In this document: piece by piece, positions 14,829 through 21,288 of the stretch | Layout of the letters: the number at the start of each line of letters is the position of its first letter | Position numbering within the stretch: position 1 is the stretch's first letter | The notes under the pieces: model-generated | Told to the model about the DNA's origin: nothing | Database searches by the model: none | Seen by the model: the letters and a program-made list of their open reading frames with translations, nothing else | Made by a program: the position numbers and the translations under genes | Assembly (NCBI GenBank): GCA_013817555.1 | Contig: JACDCN010000003.1 | Coordinates: forward strand, 1 to 21,288 | Direction: 5' to 3' | DNA from: Actinomycetota bacterium | GTDB lineage: Bacteria > Actinomycetota > Thermoleophilia > Gaiellales > Gaiellaceae | Length of the DNA: 21,288 nucleotides

Positions 14829-15567
14829 GACGCGGAAACGGTACGCGGTCGTCTCCTGCCACGTCGAACGACCTCTCGACGACCAGGTCTGGTCGCGTTT
14901 CTCTGCATTGCAGAGACGTCGACCCGGAGGATTCGCGATCGTTGCGCTGATGCGCCCGGCCGACGCCGCGGCCGGCGAGGACGAGGGCACGTGGCTGGAG
15001 CGGGCGCGTGAGGCTGCTGCGCGCGGACCGCTCGGTCATCACACGCACTGGACAGCTCCCGACCACGCCCGCCCCACCGCGGGCGCGACGGGTGAACGAG
15101 TGCTCGCCGAAAGCCGCCGGATGCGTGAGCTCGGGCTCGCGCCGACGCTGTTCTGCGGCGGAGGGTGGTACACCGATACGGAGGTCGCCGAGGCCTGCGC
15201 GGAGCTCGACTACGTTGACTGCACCTCGCGTGCAGCGCGTCCCGCGTATCTCGGCCCCGGCGATGCATGGGCGTCGCTCGCGACCCCCGCGAGAATCCGG
15301 CTCCCTTCAGGCCGTCTGCTCGCCGCGATCCCCACGACGCACTCGCTCGGCGACCTCGGACGCGCTCTTCTACGGCGATCGCTGCCAATGGTCGTGCACG
15401 TCTATTTCCACGACACTGACCTCGCGGATCCCAGGCGACGGACACTGCTGCGAGCGCTTCTCCCTCTCCTCGCTCGCCTCGCGGAGCCCACGAATCTCGA
15501 CACGCTTACCGGCGACCTCGTGCCGGATGGGCCCGAGATTCCGTGGGACGACGTGGCCCGGCTCTAA
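14818..15567 (+). CDS. Divergent polysaccharide-deacetylase-like (NodB-fold) protein
   Basis: A 249-residue protein with the order of NodB motifs but altered residues. The first strand reads AVVSCHVERPLDD instead of T-F-D-D-G; the metal motif is GHHTHWTAP; the third is LFCGGGWYTDTEVAEACAELDYVDC in place of F-R-x-P; the fourth is VVHVYFHDTDL. It looks like a family member with changed catalysis, possibly a deacetylase of unusual chemistry, a hydrolase, or a non-catalytic relative. No signal peptide is evident. ATG 14818 is the only plausible start before the conserved first strand, which makes the gene overlap the divergent amidotransferase start by 11 nt. It leads the plus-strand run; its TAA is 10 nt before the sugar transferase GTG. 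Confidence 0.75.
   Translation: MPHTTRKRYAVVSCHVERPLDDQVWSRFSALQRRRPGGFAIVALMRPADAAAGEDEGTWLERAREAAARGPLGHHTHWTAPDHARPTAGATGERVLAESRRMRELGLAPTLFCGGGWYTDTEVAEACAELDYVDCTSRAARPAYLGPGDAWASLATPARIRLPSGRLLAAIPTTHSLGDLGRALLRRSLPMVVHVYFHDTDLADPRRRTLLRALLPLLARLAEPTNLDTLTGDLVPDGPEIPWDDVARL
14838..14843 (-). promoter_or_regulatory. Candidate -10 box for the amidotransferase gene (leaderless)
   Basis: TACCGT on the minus strand lies 9 nt before GTG 14828 and fits TANNNT. A possible -35 TTCGAC sits at 14863-14868 with a long 19-nt spacer. The whole site is inside the first 50 bases of the divergent plus-strand gene. Confidence 0.35.
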
Positions 15568-15577
15568 GCTTCCCTTC

Positions 15578-17089
15578 GTGTCCAAGGCCGCTCCCCCGGC
15601 CGAGACGTCGCAGCCTGTCCCGGTCTCAGCATCTACCGGGCGCGACGTCCGCGCCTCCCGCGTCTATCTCCTTTCCCGCGGGCCGATACTAGGCCTCGTC
15701 CGGCGTGCGCTTTCCGTGCTTGCGCTGATCGCCCTCGACATCGCCGGGCTCGCGCTCGGCATCTACCTCGCTCTTGTCACGCGCGAGCTCGTCCGCGGCG
15801 AGGGAGACATCCTCTGGGGGTTGCTATGGAGCGAAGGTCCGGCGGAGTGGCTCAAGTTCGCCGCTCCGATCACGGTTCTCGTCTTCGCTCAATCGGGGCT
15901 CTACCGCCAACGCGAGCTGCGCCCGGGCGCCGGCCGCATCCTCGCCTCGCTGATCGTCGTCGCCTTGATCGTGCTGGCGTTCGGCATCGGGACGGGCTAC
16001 GACTTCGCGACCTCCGGGCTGATCCCCACGTCTGTGCTTGTCTCGGCCCTGGCCATCGGCCTACTCCGCGCGTCTTACGAGTCGGTGTCGCTCGAGCTCA
16101 TGCGGGCGGCGGGCGTCCGGCGTCGCGTCGTGCTCGTCGGGGAGGGCAGGGCTCTCGCCGAGCTGCGGAACACGCTTGCCGCTGCTCGTGGCGGCCTCTC
16201 GTACGAGTTCGTCGGAGTCGTCGCCCAGGACGGCATTCCTGGCCTGCGCTTGCTCGGCTCCCGGGAGGAGTTAGCGACCGTGTTGGAAGACGTGCGCCCG
16301 GACGAGGTGATCCTCTCCGAGGCCCACTTCGACGAGCGAACGGTGTTGGAAGTCGTCGAGCAGGCGCACCGGCAAGGAATCAAGGTGCGGCTTGCCCCCG
16401 ATACGACCGAGCTTTTGGTTCAGCGTGGCGAGTACGTGCCCGGCCACGGCGCGCCGCTCTTCGAGCTGCGTCCGCCTGTTCTGACCGGTTGGGACTGGGC
16501 GGTCAAGCGCACGTTCGACATCGTCGTCAGCATTCTCGTGGCGTTGCTCCTCCTCCCTCTGTGGCTCCTGATCGCGCTGGCGATCAGGCTCAGCTCGCGC
16601 GGGCCCGTTTTCTTCGTCGACCGGCGGGTCGGGGTCGGCGAGCAAGAGTTCGAGATGCTCAAGTTCCGGACGATGGTCGCCGAGGCGGCTGAGCTGCAAC
16701 CTAGGCTCGAGGACGCGAACGAAGCCGAAGGAGCGCTTTTCAAGATCCGCGACGACCCGCGCGTCACGCGGGTTGGCCGCATTCTCCGCCGGCTCTCGCT
16801 GGACGAGATTCCGCAGATCGTGAACGTCATCAAGGGGGAGATGAGCCTCGTCGGGCCGCGCCCGCTTCCTCTGCGCGACTACCAGCTGCTCGAGGACTGG
16901 CATCGGGCGCGCTACGCGGTCCTCCCCGGGATGACAGGCCTCTGGCAGATCTCCGGGCGCTCGGGTCTCACGTTCGACGACCTCGTCCGGCTTGATTTCA
17001 CGTACCTCGAGAACTGGTCGATCTGGCTCGACATCACGATCATCGCAAGGACGATCCCGGCTGTGATCGCTCGCCGGGGGGCGTACTAG
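15578..17089 (+). CDS. Initiating polyprenyl-phosphate sugar phosphotransferase (WbaP/WcaJ-like)
   Basis: A 503-residue protein with the standard three-part layout. Four N-terminal helices (about 45-66, 93-108, 121-141, 148-166) carry the motif GLYRQRE after helix 2. A cytoplasmic Rossmann-like domain starts at RRVVLVGEGR (182-191). The C-terminal catalytic domain has a membrane re-entrant segment after KRTFDIVVS (310-318), then GPVFFVDRRVG, FEMLKFRTMV, SLDEIPQIVNV, MSLVGPRPLPL and GMTGLWQISGRS. These are signatures of the bacterial sugar transferase family (PF02397-like). It transfers sugar-1-phosphate from a nucleotide sugar to undecaprenyl phosphate, the first step of repeat-unit assembly. 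The sugar cannot be told from sequence. The start is GTG 15578, with no Shine-Dalgarno site. Its TAG shares one base with the next GTG. Confidence 0.93.
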   Translation: MSKAAPPAETSQPVPVSASTGRDVRASRVYLLSRGPILGLVRRALSVLALIALDIAGLALGIYLALVTRELVRGEGDILWGLLWSEGPAEWLKFAAPITVLVFAQSGLYRQRELRPGAGRILASLIVVALIVLAFGIGTGYDFATSGLIPTSVLVSALAIGLLRASYESVSLELMRAAGVRRRVVLVGEGRALAELRNTLAAARGGLSYEFVGVVAQDGIPGLRLLGSREELATVLEDVRPDEVILSEAHFDERTVLEVVEQAHRQGIKVRLAPDTTELLVQRGEYVPGHGAPLFELRPPVLTGWDWAVKRTFDIVVSILVALLLLPLWLLIALAIRLSSRGPVFFVDRRVGVGEQEFEMLKFRTMVAEAAELQPRLEDANEAEGALFKIRDDPRVTRVGRILRRLSLDEIPQIVNVIKGEMSLVGPRPLPLRDYQLLEDWHRARYAVLPGMTGLWQISGRSGLTFDDLVRLDFTYLENWSIWLDITIIARTIPAVIARRGAY

Positions 17090-18294
17090 TGCAATCCCCC
17101 AAGATCTTGGCGGTCGCGTCCGCGGTCGACCTCGACTTCCGCTACGGCTGCACGCCTGCTTGGTGGCAGCTCTGGAAGGGGATGTACGAGGCCGGCGTCG
17201 ACCTCGTCGTGACGCCCTACCGCGGTCGCCCTGTCGAGTCCCCGTGGTGGCGGGTCGCGCCGAACCCGACCTACATCGAGGGCGAGTCCTACCAGGCCAT
17301 GCGTAACGTGCTCGCGCGGGTCAAGGGCGACCGCTATCTGCGCCGCGCGGAGACGGAGCCCGAGGACTCGAGTCTCGACCGGCTCACGCGCGAGACGATC
17401 CGGCGGCTGGTCACGCCGCGCTGGAAGCGGCATCTCGAGCGGCTCGTCGAGCGGGAGCGGCCTGACGCGGTCGTCGTCTACACGATTCCGATGGCGCACC
17501 TACGTGGGATCCCGACCGCCCTGCGCGACCGCTTCGGGATACCTGTCATCTTCTACGACGGGGATGTGCCCATGAGCCTGCCGGAGTACGGAGGGATGGA
17601 CACCGGGTTCAACCCCTACCACGGCGCCGATCCGTTTGAGTACGACCTGGTTGTCTCGAACTCCGAGGGAGGCGCGCCGCGGCTGCTCGAGCTCGGCGCC
17701 CGTCGCGCGGAGACCCTGTTCTGGGGAGCCGATCCGGAGTTCTTCTCCCCTCAGCCGGTCGAGAAGGGAATCGACGTCTTCTTCTACGGCTACGGGGACA
17801 AGTTTCGCCGGGACTGGATGAAGCGGATGGTCGGGGAGCCTTCGCGCGGCGCGCCTGAGCTCGACTTCGCTCTCGGTGGGCTCGACTTCCAGGGTGACAC
17901 CGGAGCGGCTCGCCTGCTCGGAGACGTTCCCTTCAACGTCTTCGCGCGCGCGATCTCGTCGGCGCGCGTCAACCTCAACATCACTCGACGTCCGCACGCG
18001 ACCGTCCCCGGCTCCTCGACCGCCCGTCCTTTCGAGCTCGCCTCGTCGGGCGCCGCGATCGTCTCGAATCCGCACGCGGGGATCGAGCGCTGGTTCGAGC
18101 TCGGGAGCGAGCTCGTCGTCGTCGAAAGCGCAGACGAGGCGGTCTCCGCGTACCGAGAGCTGCTCGCGGACCCGGGTCAGGCCGAGGAGATGGGGCGGCG
18201 CGCTCGCGAGCGTGTCCTCGACGAGCACACCTACGCGCACCGGGCACGGCGACTGCTCGACCTCATCGGACTGCGGGCCGGGGTGCCCGCGTGA
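17089..18294 (+). CDS. CgeB-like glycosyltransferase family protein
   Basis: A 401-residue protein. The N-terminal half (KILAVASAVDLDFRYGCTP) is GT-B-like, and a middle part contains PVIFYDGDVPMSLPEYGG and YDLVVSNSEGG. The C-terminal part, from about residue 280 (FNVFARAISSARVNLNITR) through PGSSTARPFELASSGAAIVSNP and ERWFELGSELVVVES to the end, matches the CgeB/YkvP glycosyltransferase domain (PF13524-like), including the conserved E of R-P-F-E. The role is inferred to be sugar transfer to the glycan; donor and acceptor are unknown. Start GTG 17089 overlaps the previous stop by one base (TAGTG). The next gene overlaps by 4 nt (GTGA). Confidence 0.85.
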   Translation: MQSPKILAVASAVDLDFRYGCTPAWWQLWKGMYEAGVDLVVTPYRGRPVESPWWRVAPNPTYIEGESYQAMRNVLARVKGDRYLRRAETEPEDSSLDRLTRETIRRLVTPRWKRHLERLVERERPDAVVVYTIPMAHLRGIPTALRDRFGIPVIFYDGDVPMSLPEYGGMDTGFNPYHGADPFEYDLVVSNSEGGAPRLLELGARRAETLFWGADPEFFSPQPVEKGIDVFFYGYGDKFRRDWMKRMVGEPSRGAPELDFALGGLDFQGDTGAARLLGDVPFNVFARAISSARVNLNITRRPHATVPGSSTARPFELASSGAAIVSNPHAGIERWFELGSELVVVESADEAVSAYRELLADPGQAEEMGRRARERVLDEHTYAHRARRLLDLIGLRAGVPA

Positions 18295-19031
18295 CGGCGT
18301 CGCCAGCCCTAGGGCGGATCGTCGCGGTCGTTCCCGCCTACGACGAAGCGGACGCGATCGGCAGGGTTGTCCACGAGATTCGCTCGTTCGATCCCGCGAT
18401 CGACGTCGTCGTCGTAGACGACGCCTCGACGGACGAGACAGCGTCGGTCGCGCAGTCTCACGGCGCCATCGTCCTCCGTCTCCCTCACAACGTCGGCATC
18501 GGCGGCGCCGTCCAGACGGGATTCAAGTTCGCGCTCGCCGAGGGCTACGACACGGCTGTTCGCCTCGACGGCGACGGGCAGCACGACGCGGCGGAGCTCG
18601 GAAAGCTGCTCGCCCCTCTGGAGCGGGGCGAGGCAGATCTCGTCATCGGCTCCCGTTTCGTCGACCCCGGCGGGACCTATAAGCCCCCGTTGGCGCGGAG
18701 GATCGGCATCCGCGTCTTCGCACGGCTCGTCTCACTTCTCGGAGGCCAGCGGGTCACCGACACGACCTCGGGGTTCCTGGCACTCGACCGCGTCGGTATC
18801 GAGCTCTTCGCCTCCGAGTACCCGCACGACTACCCGGAAGTGGAGGCGACGCTCATCGCGCTCAAGAGCGGGTTGCGTCTCTCGCAGGTGCAGGTGGAGA
18901 TGCGCGAGCGCGAGACGGGATCGTCCTCGATCACGTTCGTCCGCTCCCTGTACTACATCGTCAAGGTAATGCTCGCGCTGTTCGTCGCCAGCCTCCGCCG
19001 CTATCCGCGTCTCGAGTCCGCTCGCCGGTGA
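18291..19031 (+). CDS. GT2 family glycosyltransferase (polyprenyl-phosphate sugar synthase type)
   Basis: A 246-residue GT-A enzyme. Motifs: VVPAYDEADAI (13-23), VVVDDASTDET (40-50), NVGIGGAVQTGFKFA (67-81), the metal-binding DGDGQHD (93-99), VIGSRFVDPGG, and a late TSGFLALDR. The layout resembles dolichyl-phosphate mannose/glucose synthases without the long C-terminal membrane domain. A hydrophobic stretch (YYIVKVMLALFVASL) near the end may anchor it. It would make a polyprenyl-phosphate-linked sugar for outward-facing GT-C enzymes. Start GTG 18291 is in a GTGA overlap, and it is followed by a GTGA overlap with the DUF2304 gene. GT2-DUF2304 pairs are a recurring arrangement in bacterial glycan loci. 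Confidence 0.9.
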   Translation: MTASPALGRIVAVVPAYDEADAIGRVVHEIRSFDPAIDVVVVDDASTDETASVAQSHGAIVLRLPHNVGIGGAVQTGFKFALAEGYDTAVRLDGDGQHDAAELGKLLAPLERGEADLVIGSRFVDPGGTYKPPLARRIGIRVFARLVSLLGGQRVTDTTSGFLALDRVGIELFASEYPHDYPEVEATLIALKSGLRLSQVQVEMRERETGSSSITFVRSLYYIVKVMLALFVASLRRYPRLESARR

Positions 19032-19387
19032 CCCCGCTTCGCGTCTCCATCATCGGCGTCGTCGCGTCGGCCCTTCTGATCCTTGTCGTGCTGGAGCTCA
19101 TCCGCGGCCGGCGTTTGAAGGAGCGCTACGCGCTGCTCTGGCTCGCCACCGGCGCCGTGCTGCTCGTGCTCTCCGCCTGGCGCGATGCGCTGAACACGAT
19201 TGCGAGCTGGCTAGGCGTCACCGGCTATCCGCCGGCGGTCCTGTTCGCGGTTGCGACGCTCTTCATCCTTCTCGTCCTCCTTCATTACTCAACCGTGCTG
19301 TCCAAGCTCACCGACGACAACGTCGAGCTCGCGCAGCGGATCGCGCTGCTCGAGGAACGCGTTGCGAGGGGCCTGTCCGAAAGGTGA
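19028..19387 (+). CDS. DUF2304-family small membrane protein
   Basis: A 119-residue protein with three hydrophobic helices (about 5-24, 36-53, 66-88). The characteristic segment RRLKERYALLWLATG lies between helices 1 and 2, and a C-terminal heptad-like stretch (LSKLTDDNVELAQRIALLEERV) may form a coiled coil. It is probably a partner of the GT2, for instance in handling polyprenyl-phosphate sugars; the family has no firm biochemical role that I know of. Start GTG 19028 is in a GTGA overlap. The last seven codons, R-G-L-S-E-R-stop (19367-19387), lie inside the left arm of the palindromic element at 19367-19530, so the C-terminus appears to come from that element. Confidence 0.85.
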   Translation: MTPLRVSIIGVVASALLILVVLELIRGRRLKERYALLWLATGAVLLVLSAWRDALNTIASWLGVTGYPPAVLFAVATLFILLVLLHYSTVLSKLTDDNVELAQRIALLEERVARGLSER

Positions 19388-19530
19388 CCAGGGCGCCTGA
19401 CAAGCGCCACGCGGCGCGATGCTGCGTCCTCAGTCGCGCCGATATGCCTGCATATCGGCGCTCCCTGCGTCCTTGCCTCGCACCACGTGTCGCGTGTCAT
19501 CCACCGTGGGCACCTTCCGGACAGGCCCCT
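19367..19530. repeat. 164-bp palindromic element between convergent genes, supplying both stop codons
   Basis: Two 80-nt arms (19367-19446 and 19451-19530) are reverse complements without any gap at 59 of 80 positions, around a 4-nt loop (CCTG). The outer 20 nt match at 19 of 20 (they begin AGGGGCCTGTCCG) and the inner 10 nt (CGCCGATATG) are perfect, with 11 bp counting the slipped G. Four of the mismatches would be G-U pairs in minus-strand RNA, two in plus-strand RNA. It fills the 141-nt gap between DUF2304 and the minus-strand membrane gene and reaches into both: TGA 19385-19387 is inside it, and TAG 19531-19529 spans its right edge. No protein is encoded. It could be a non-autonomous miniature element, or a bidirectional terminator/structured RNA. 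Confidence 0.85.
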
Positions 19531-21196
19531 AGGGAGCCACGAACGCCCGGCTGAAGGCGAAGACGTCGCCCTGCGTGTCGTCGTCGAGCCAGTTCGTCCC
19601 GATCCCGATGCGGTACCAGGTCCCGGCCTGCGCATCGGGATCGAGATACTCGGTGTCACGCGTCGTCGCGATTGGTACCGACCGGATGAAGCAATACACG
19701 GCCGTCGCCCCGTCGGTGTGCTCGCACTCGACGTCGGGACCTTCGAGCCGGTAGACGCGGTAGAAGACGTCCCCATGCCAGGGGCCGCCTGTCGTCCACG
19801 AAAGAAGATTGCCGTCCTCCGTCGGTTCGACCTCGAGCTTCACGTTCTCCGCGAGCGGGGTCATGATGAAGTTGCCGGCGTCATCCTGGAAAACCGCTCG
19901 TTCTGGACGGGTGCTCGGAGACGAGGCAGCGATCGCGACGGTCGGAAGCGCGACGGTCAACACAGCCGCCACCGCGATCCAGCGCCAGGCCAGAGGCTTC
20001 ACGAGCGCCGGACGGAGGCGATCGCCGAGCCGGCGCGCGAAGGTCGGCACGAGCAGCGGAATCGACGCGAAGAGGATCAGGTACGCCGGCCACGCGGGCA
20101 TGAGCAGACGCCAGAAGGTGTTCGCCTGAATGTCCGCGCGCGTGGAGAACCCCTTCACCACGATGAAGGCGGCCAGCCAGCCACCAAGCAATGCGGCAAT
20201 GGGAGCGCGCCTGACTCGAAGGACGGCGAGCAGGCCCGCGAACGGAGCCCACTGGGCGAGCCTGGCACTCCAGAAGAACTCGCGCAGATTGTCCATCTGC
20301 ACGCGCCAGTGCTCTAAGTCGAGTTCGATGTAGCGGTCGATGTCGAGAGCAACGAGCCCTGTCCCGGCTGCCAGCCGCGCCTCACCCAACGAGAGCACCG
20401 GAAGCTGGCCGAGCCCACGCTCCTTCCAGAGTACGAGCACGAGCAGGCTCGGGACGATCGCGGCGCCGAAGACGATCCCGTTGCGCCACCGGCGAGCGAC
20501 CAGGTACGCGAGCGCGGCGCCGGCACCCATCAGGAGGTTGGGCGGCTTCATCCCACCGGCCGCTCCGAGCAGGAGTCCTGCCATCGCGGCTTCGGTGATC
20601 CGACTCGCGTCGAGCGAGCGAACGACGAAGAGCGCTGCCGCCAGCACGACAACCAGGGACGGAAAGTCGGAGAGTGACGTCAGTCCGAGCGCCTGCGGGA
20701 GGAAGTGCTCGGTCCAGCGCTCCTGGTAGCGATCGACGAAGAGCGGAATCGAGGCGAACGGCGCGACGACCCAGAGAAACGACGCCCAGTACCCGAGCAG
20801 CCGTCCGCCGATCTGCGCTGCGATCCCGTAGACGCAGAGAAGCGCGATCGGCGCCAGCACGAACAGGTTGAGCGCCATGATCGGCGGCAGCGCCTGGACG
20901 TAGGTCGGCCCCGTGACCAGCATGATCGGGGCGAGGACGAGTGACCACAGGTAGCCGAGCTCGGTGGGCGGGAGCTCCAGGTGTCCGAGCATCCAGCCCT
21001 GCGTCGTGGTCCAGATCTGATCGCCGTTGTGAAACCACACCCACCCGTTGTGCGGCACCGACGCGGCGAGCAGGAGCGTCGCGACGAGCTGCGTCGCCAC
21101 CAGCGTCCCAAGGACGACGCGGGGATGTTCGAGCAGTCCGTCGAGCGTGCGGCTCGCTCCGCGGGCGGCGGCGACCGAAGCGCTAGCTACCGACAC
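19529..21196 (-). CDS. Large membrane protein, GT-C-like, with C-terminal extracytoplasmic beta-domain
   Basis: A 555-residue protein. After helix 1 (about 28-47), HNGWVWFHNGDQIW (about 49-62) places an acidic residue in the first outer loop, as in GT-C glycosyltransferases. About ten further helices follow, with an outward loop VDRYQERWTEHFLPQ. The last helix (about 408-424, IAVAAVLTVALPTVAIA) leads into roughly 130 residues outside the membrane, rich in beta-strand pattern (VKLEVEPTEDGNLLSW, VFYRVYRLEG, GTWYRIGIG). This resembles a fibronectin type III-like fold and has two cysteines that could pair (C-E-H to Y-C-F). The exact family is not recognised. Start GTG 21196 is favoured because it follows the upstream gene with a 14-nt overlap; TTG 21202 is an alternative. 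The stop lies at the edge of the 164-bp palindrome. Confidence 0.75.
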   Translation of the reverse strand: MSVASASVAAARGASRTLDGLLEHPRVVLGTLVATQLVATLLLAASVPHNGWVWFHNGDQIWTTTQGWMLGHLELPPTELGYLWSLVLAPIMLVTGPTYVQALPPIMALNLFVLAPIALLCVYGIAAQIGGRLLGYWASFLWVVAPFASIPLFVDRYQERWTEHFLPQALGLTSLSDFPSLVVVLAAALFVVRSLDASRITEAAMAGLLLGAAGGMKPPNLLMGAGAALAYLVARRWRNGIVFGAAIVPSLLVLVLWKERGLGQLPVLSLGEARLAAGTGLVALDIDRYIELDLEHWRVQMDNLREFFWSARLAQWAPFAGLLAVLRVRRAPIAALLGGWLAAFIVVKGFSTRADIQANTFWRLLMPAWPAYLILFASIPLLVPTFARRLGDRLRPALVKPLAWRWIAVAAVLTVALPTVAIAASSPSTRPERAVFQDDAGNFIMTPLAENVKLEVEPTEDGNLLSWTTGGPWHGDVFYRVYRLEGPDVECEHTDGATAVYCFIRSVPIATTRDTEYLDPDAQAGTWYRIGIGTNWLDDDTQGDVFAFSRAFVAP

Positions 21197-21288
21197 TCGC
21201 AACGCGGTTCGAGCGGTACCAGGCGACGGTCCGCTCGATCCCGTCGCGCAGCCCGGTCCGCGCCTCGAACCCAAAGAGCTCCTGCGCG
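21183..21288 (-). CDS. C-terminus of a nucleotide-sugar epimerase/dehydratase (partial)
   Basis: The minus strand enters from the right edge with 34 residues, including ELFGFEARTGLRDGIERT and VAWYRSNR, ending at TAG 21185-21183. The pattern G-F-x-x-R-T-G-L-x-x-G-I-x-R-T-V-x-W-Y is the usual C-terminal end of extended SDR enzymes such as UDP-glucose 4-epimerase or dTDP-glucose dehydratase. The N-terminal cofactor motifs are outside the window, so the substrate is unknown. It overlaps the start of the membrane protein gene by 14 nt, which suggests one operon. It would be a second epimerase in the locus beside 476-1411. Confidence 0.8.
   Translation of the reverse strand, partial: AQELFGFEARTGLRDGIERTVAWYRSNRVASVGS

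Noticed and set aside
14829..14990. An N-terminal extension of the amidotransferase by 54 residues.
   Set aside because: The catalytic cysteine must follow the initiator residue, so GTG 14828 is the start. The extension is antisense to the NodB-like gene.
19367..19530. The palindrome considered as a complete insertion sequence or as a CRISPR or tRNA-like element.
   Set aside because: There is no transposase frame, no repeat-spacer pattern, no cloverleaf and no obvious flanking target duplication.
1..21288. Search by eye for tRNA, rRNA, riboswitch, CRISPR, phage or toxin-antitoxin genes.
   Set aside because: No supporting pattern was seen. Apart from the intergenic elements listed, the window is filled by glycan-related coding sequence, and no gene-free stretch exceeds about 155 bases.

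Overview
The window is a very GC-rich, gene-dense stretch (third codon positions almost all G or C, many GTG starts, almost no intergenic space, few Shine-Dalgarno sites). This suggests an actinobacterium, perhaps a deep-branching class such as Thermoleophilia. That placement is an inference from composition and protein flavour and was not tested. The content is a cell-surface polysaccharide (exopolysaccharide or capsule-like) biosynthesis locus of the undecaprenyl-phosphate, Wzx/Wzy-dependent type.

Layout. (1) 1-2890: the tail of an unidentified plus-strand gene, then a minus-strand group of O-antigen ligase/polymerase-like membrane protein, UDP-sugar epimerase and cupin. (2) 3043-10589: a plus-strand run of flippase, two GT4 glycosyltransferases, a NodB-type deacetylase with its own promoter, a GNAT acyltransferase, and two more GT4 enzymes. 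Nearly every junction is a 4-base start/stop overlap. (3) 14828-10556: a minus-strand run of asparagine-synthase-like amidotransferase, GT-C membrane glycosyltransferase and GT4, converging on region 2 with a 34-base tail overlap. (4) 14818-19387: a plus-strand run of divergent NodB-like protein, initiating polyprenyl-phosphate sugar transferase, CgeB-like glycosyltransferase, GT2 (dolichol-phosphate-sugar synthase type) and a DUF2304 membrane protein. (5) 21288-19529: minus strand, the tail of a second epimerase and a large membrane protein with a C-terminal extracytoplasmic domain.

A coherent model, by inference from family roles: the sugar transferase loads the first sugar phosphate on undecaprenyl phosphate. 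Five soluble GT4/CgeB-like enzymes, plus one more GT4 on the opposite strand, extend the repeat unit. The amidotransferase, deacetylase and GNAT proteins decorate it. The flippase exports it and the ligase/polymerase-like protein polymerises or transfers it. GT2 plus DUF2304 and the GT-C proteins would add polyprenyl-phosphate-linked sugars outside the membrane.

The least ordinary features are non-coding. They are a 164-bp ungapped palindromic element (19367-19530) that supplies the stop codons of both convergent genes flanking it, a 123-bp palindrome with perfect 19-bp ends (2916-3038) just before the flippase start, and a perfect 13-bp-stem hairpin at 1448-1477. Also notable are an apparent CTG start (8446), two divergent genes whose start regions overlap by 11 bp (14818/14828), and a recurring TANNNT motif 7-10 nt before the first codon of operon-leading genes, which suggests leaderless transcripts. 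I found no tRNA, rRNA, CRISPR array, transposase or phage gene.
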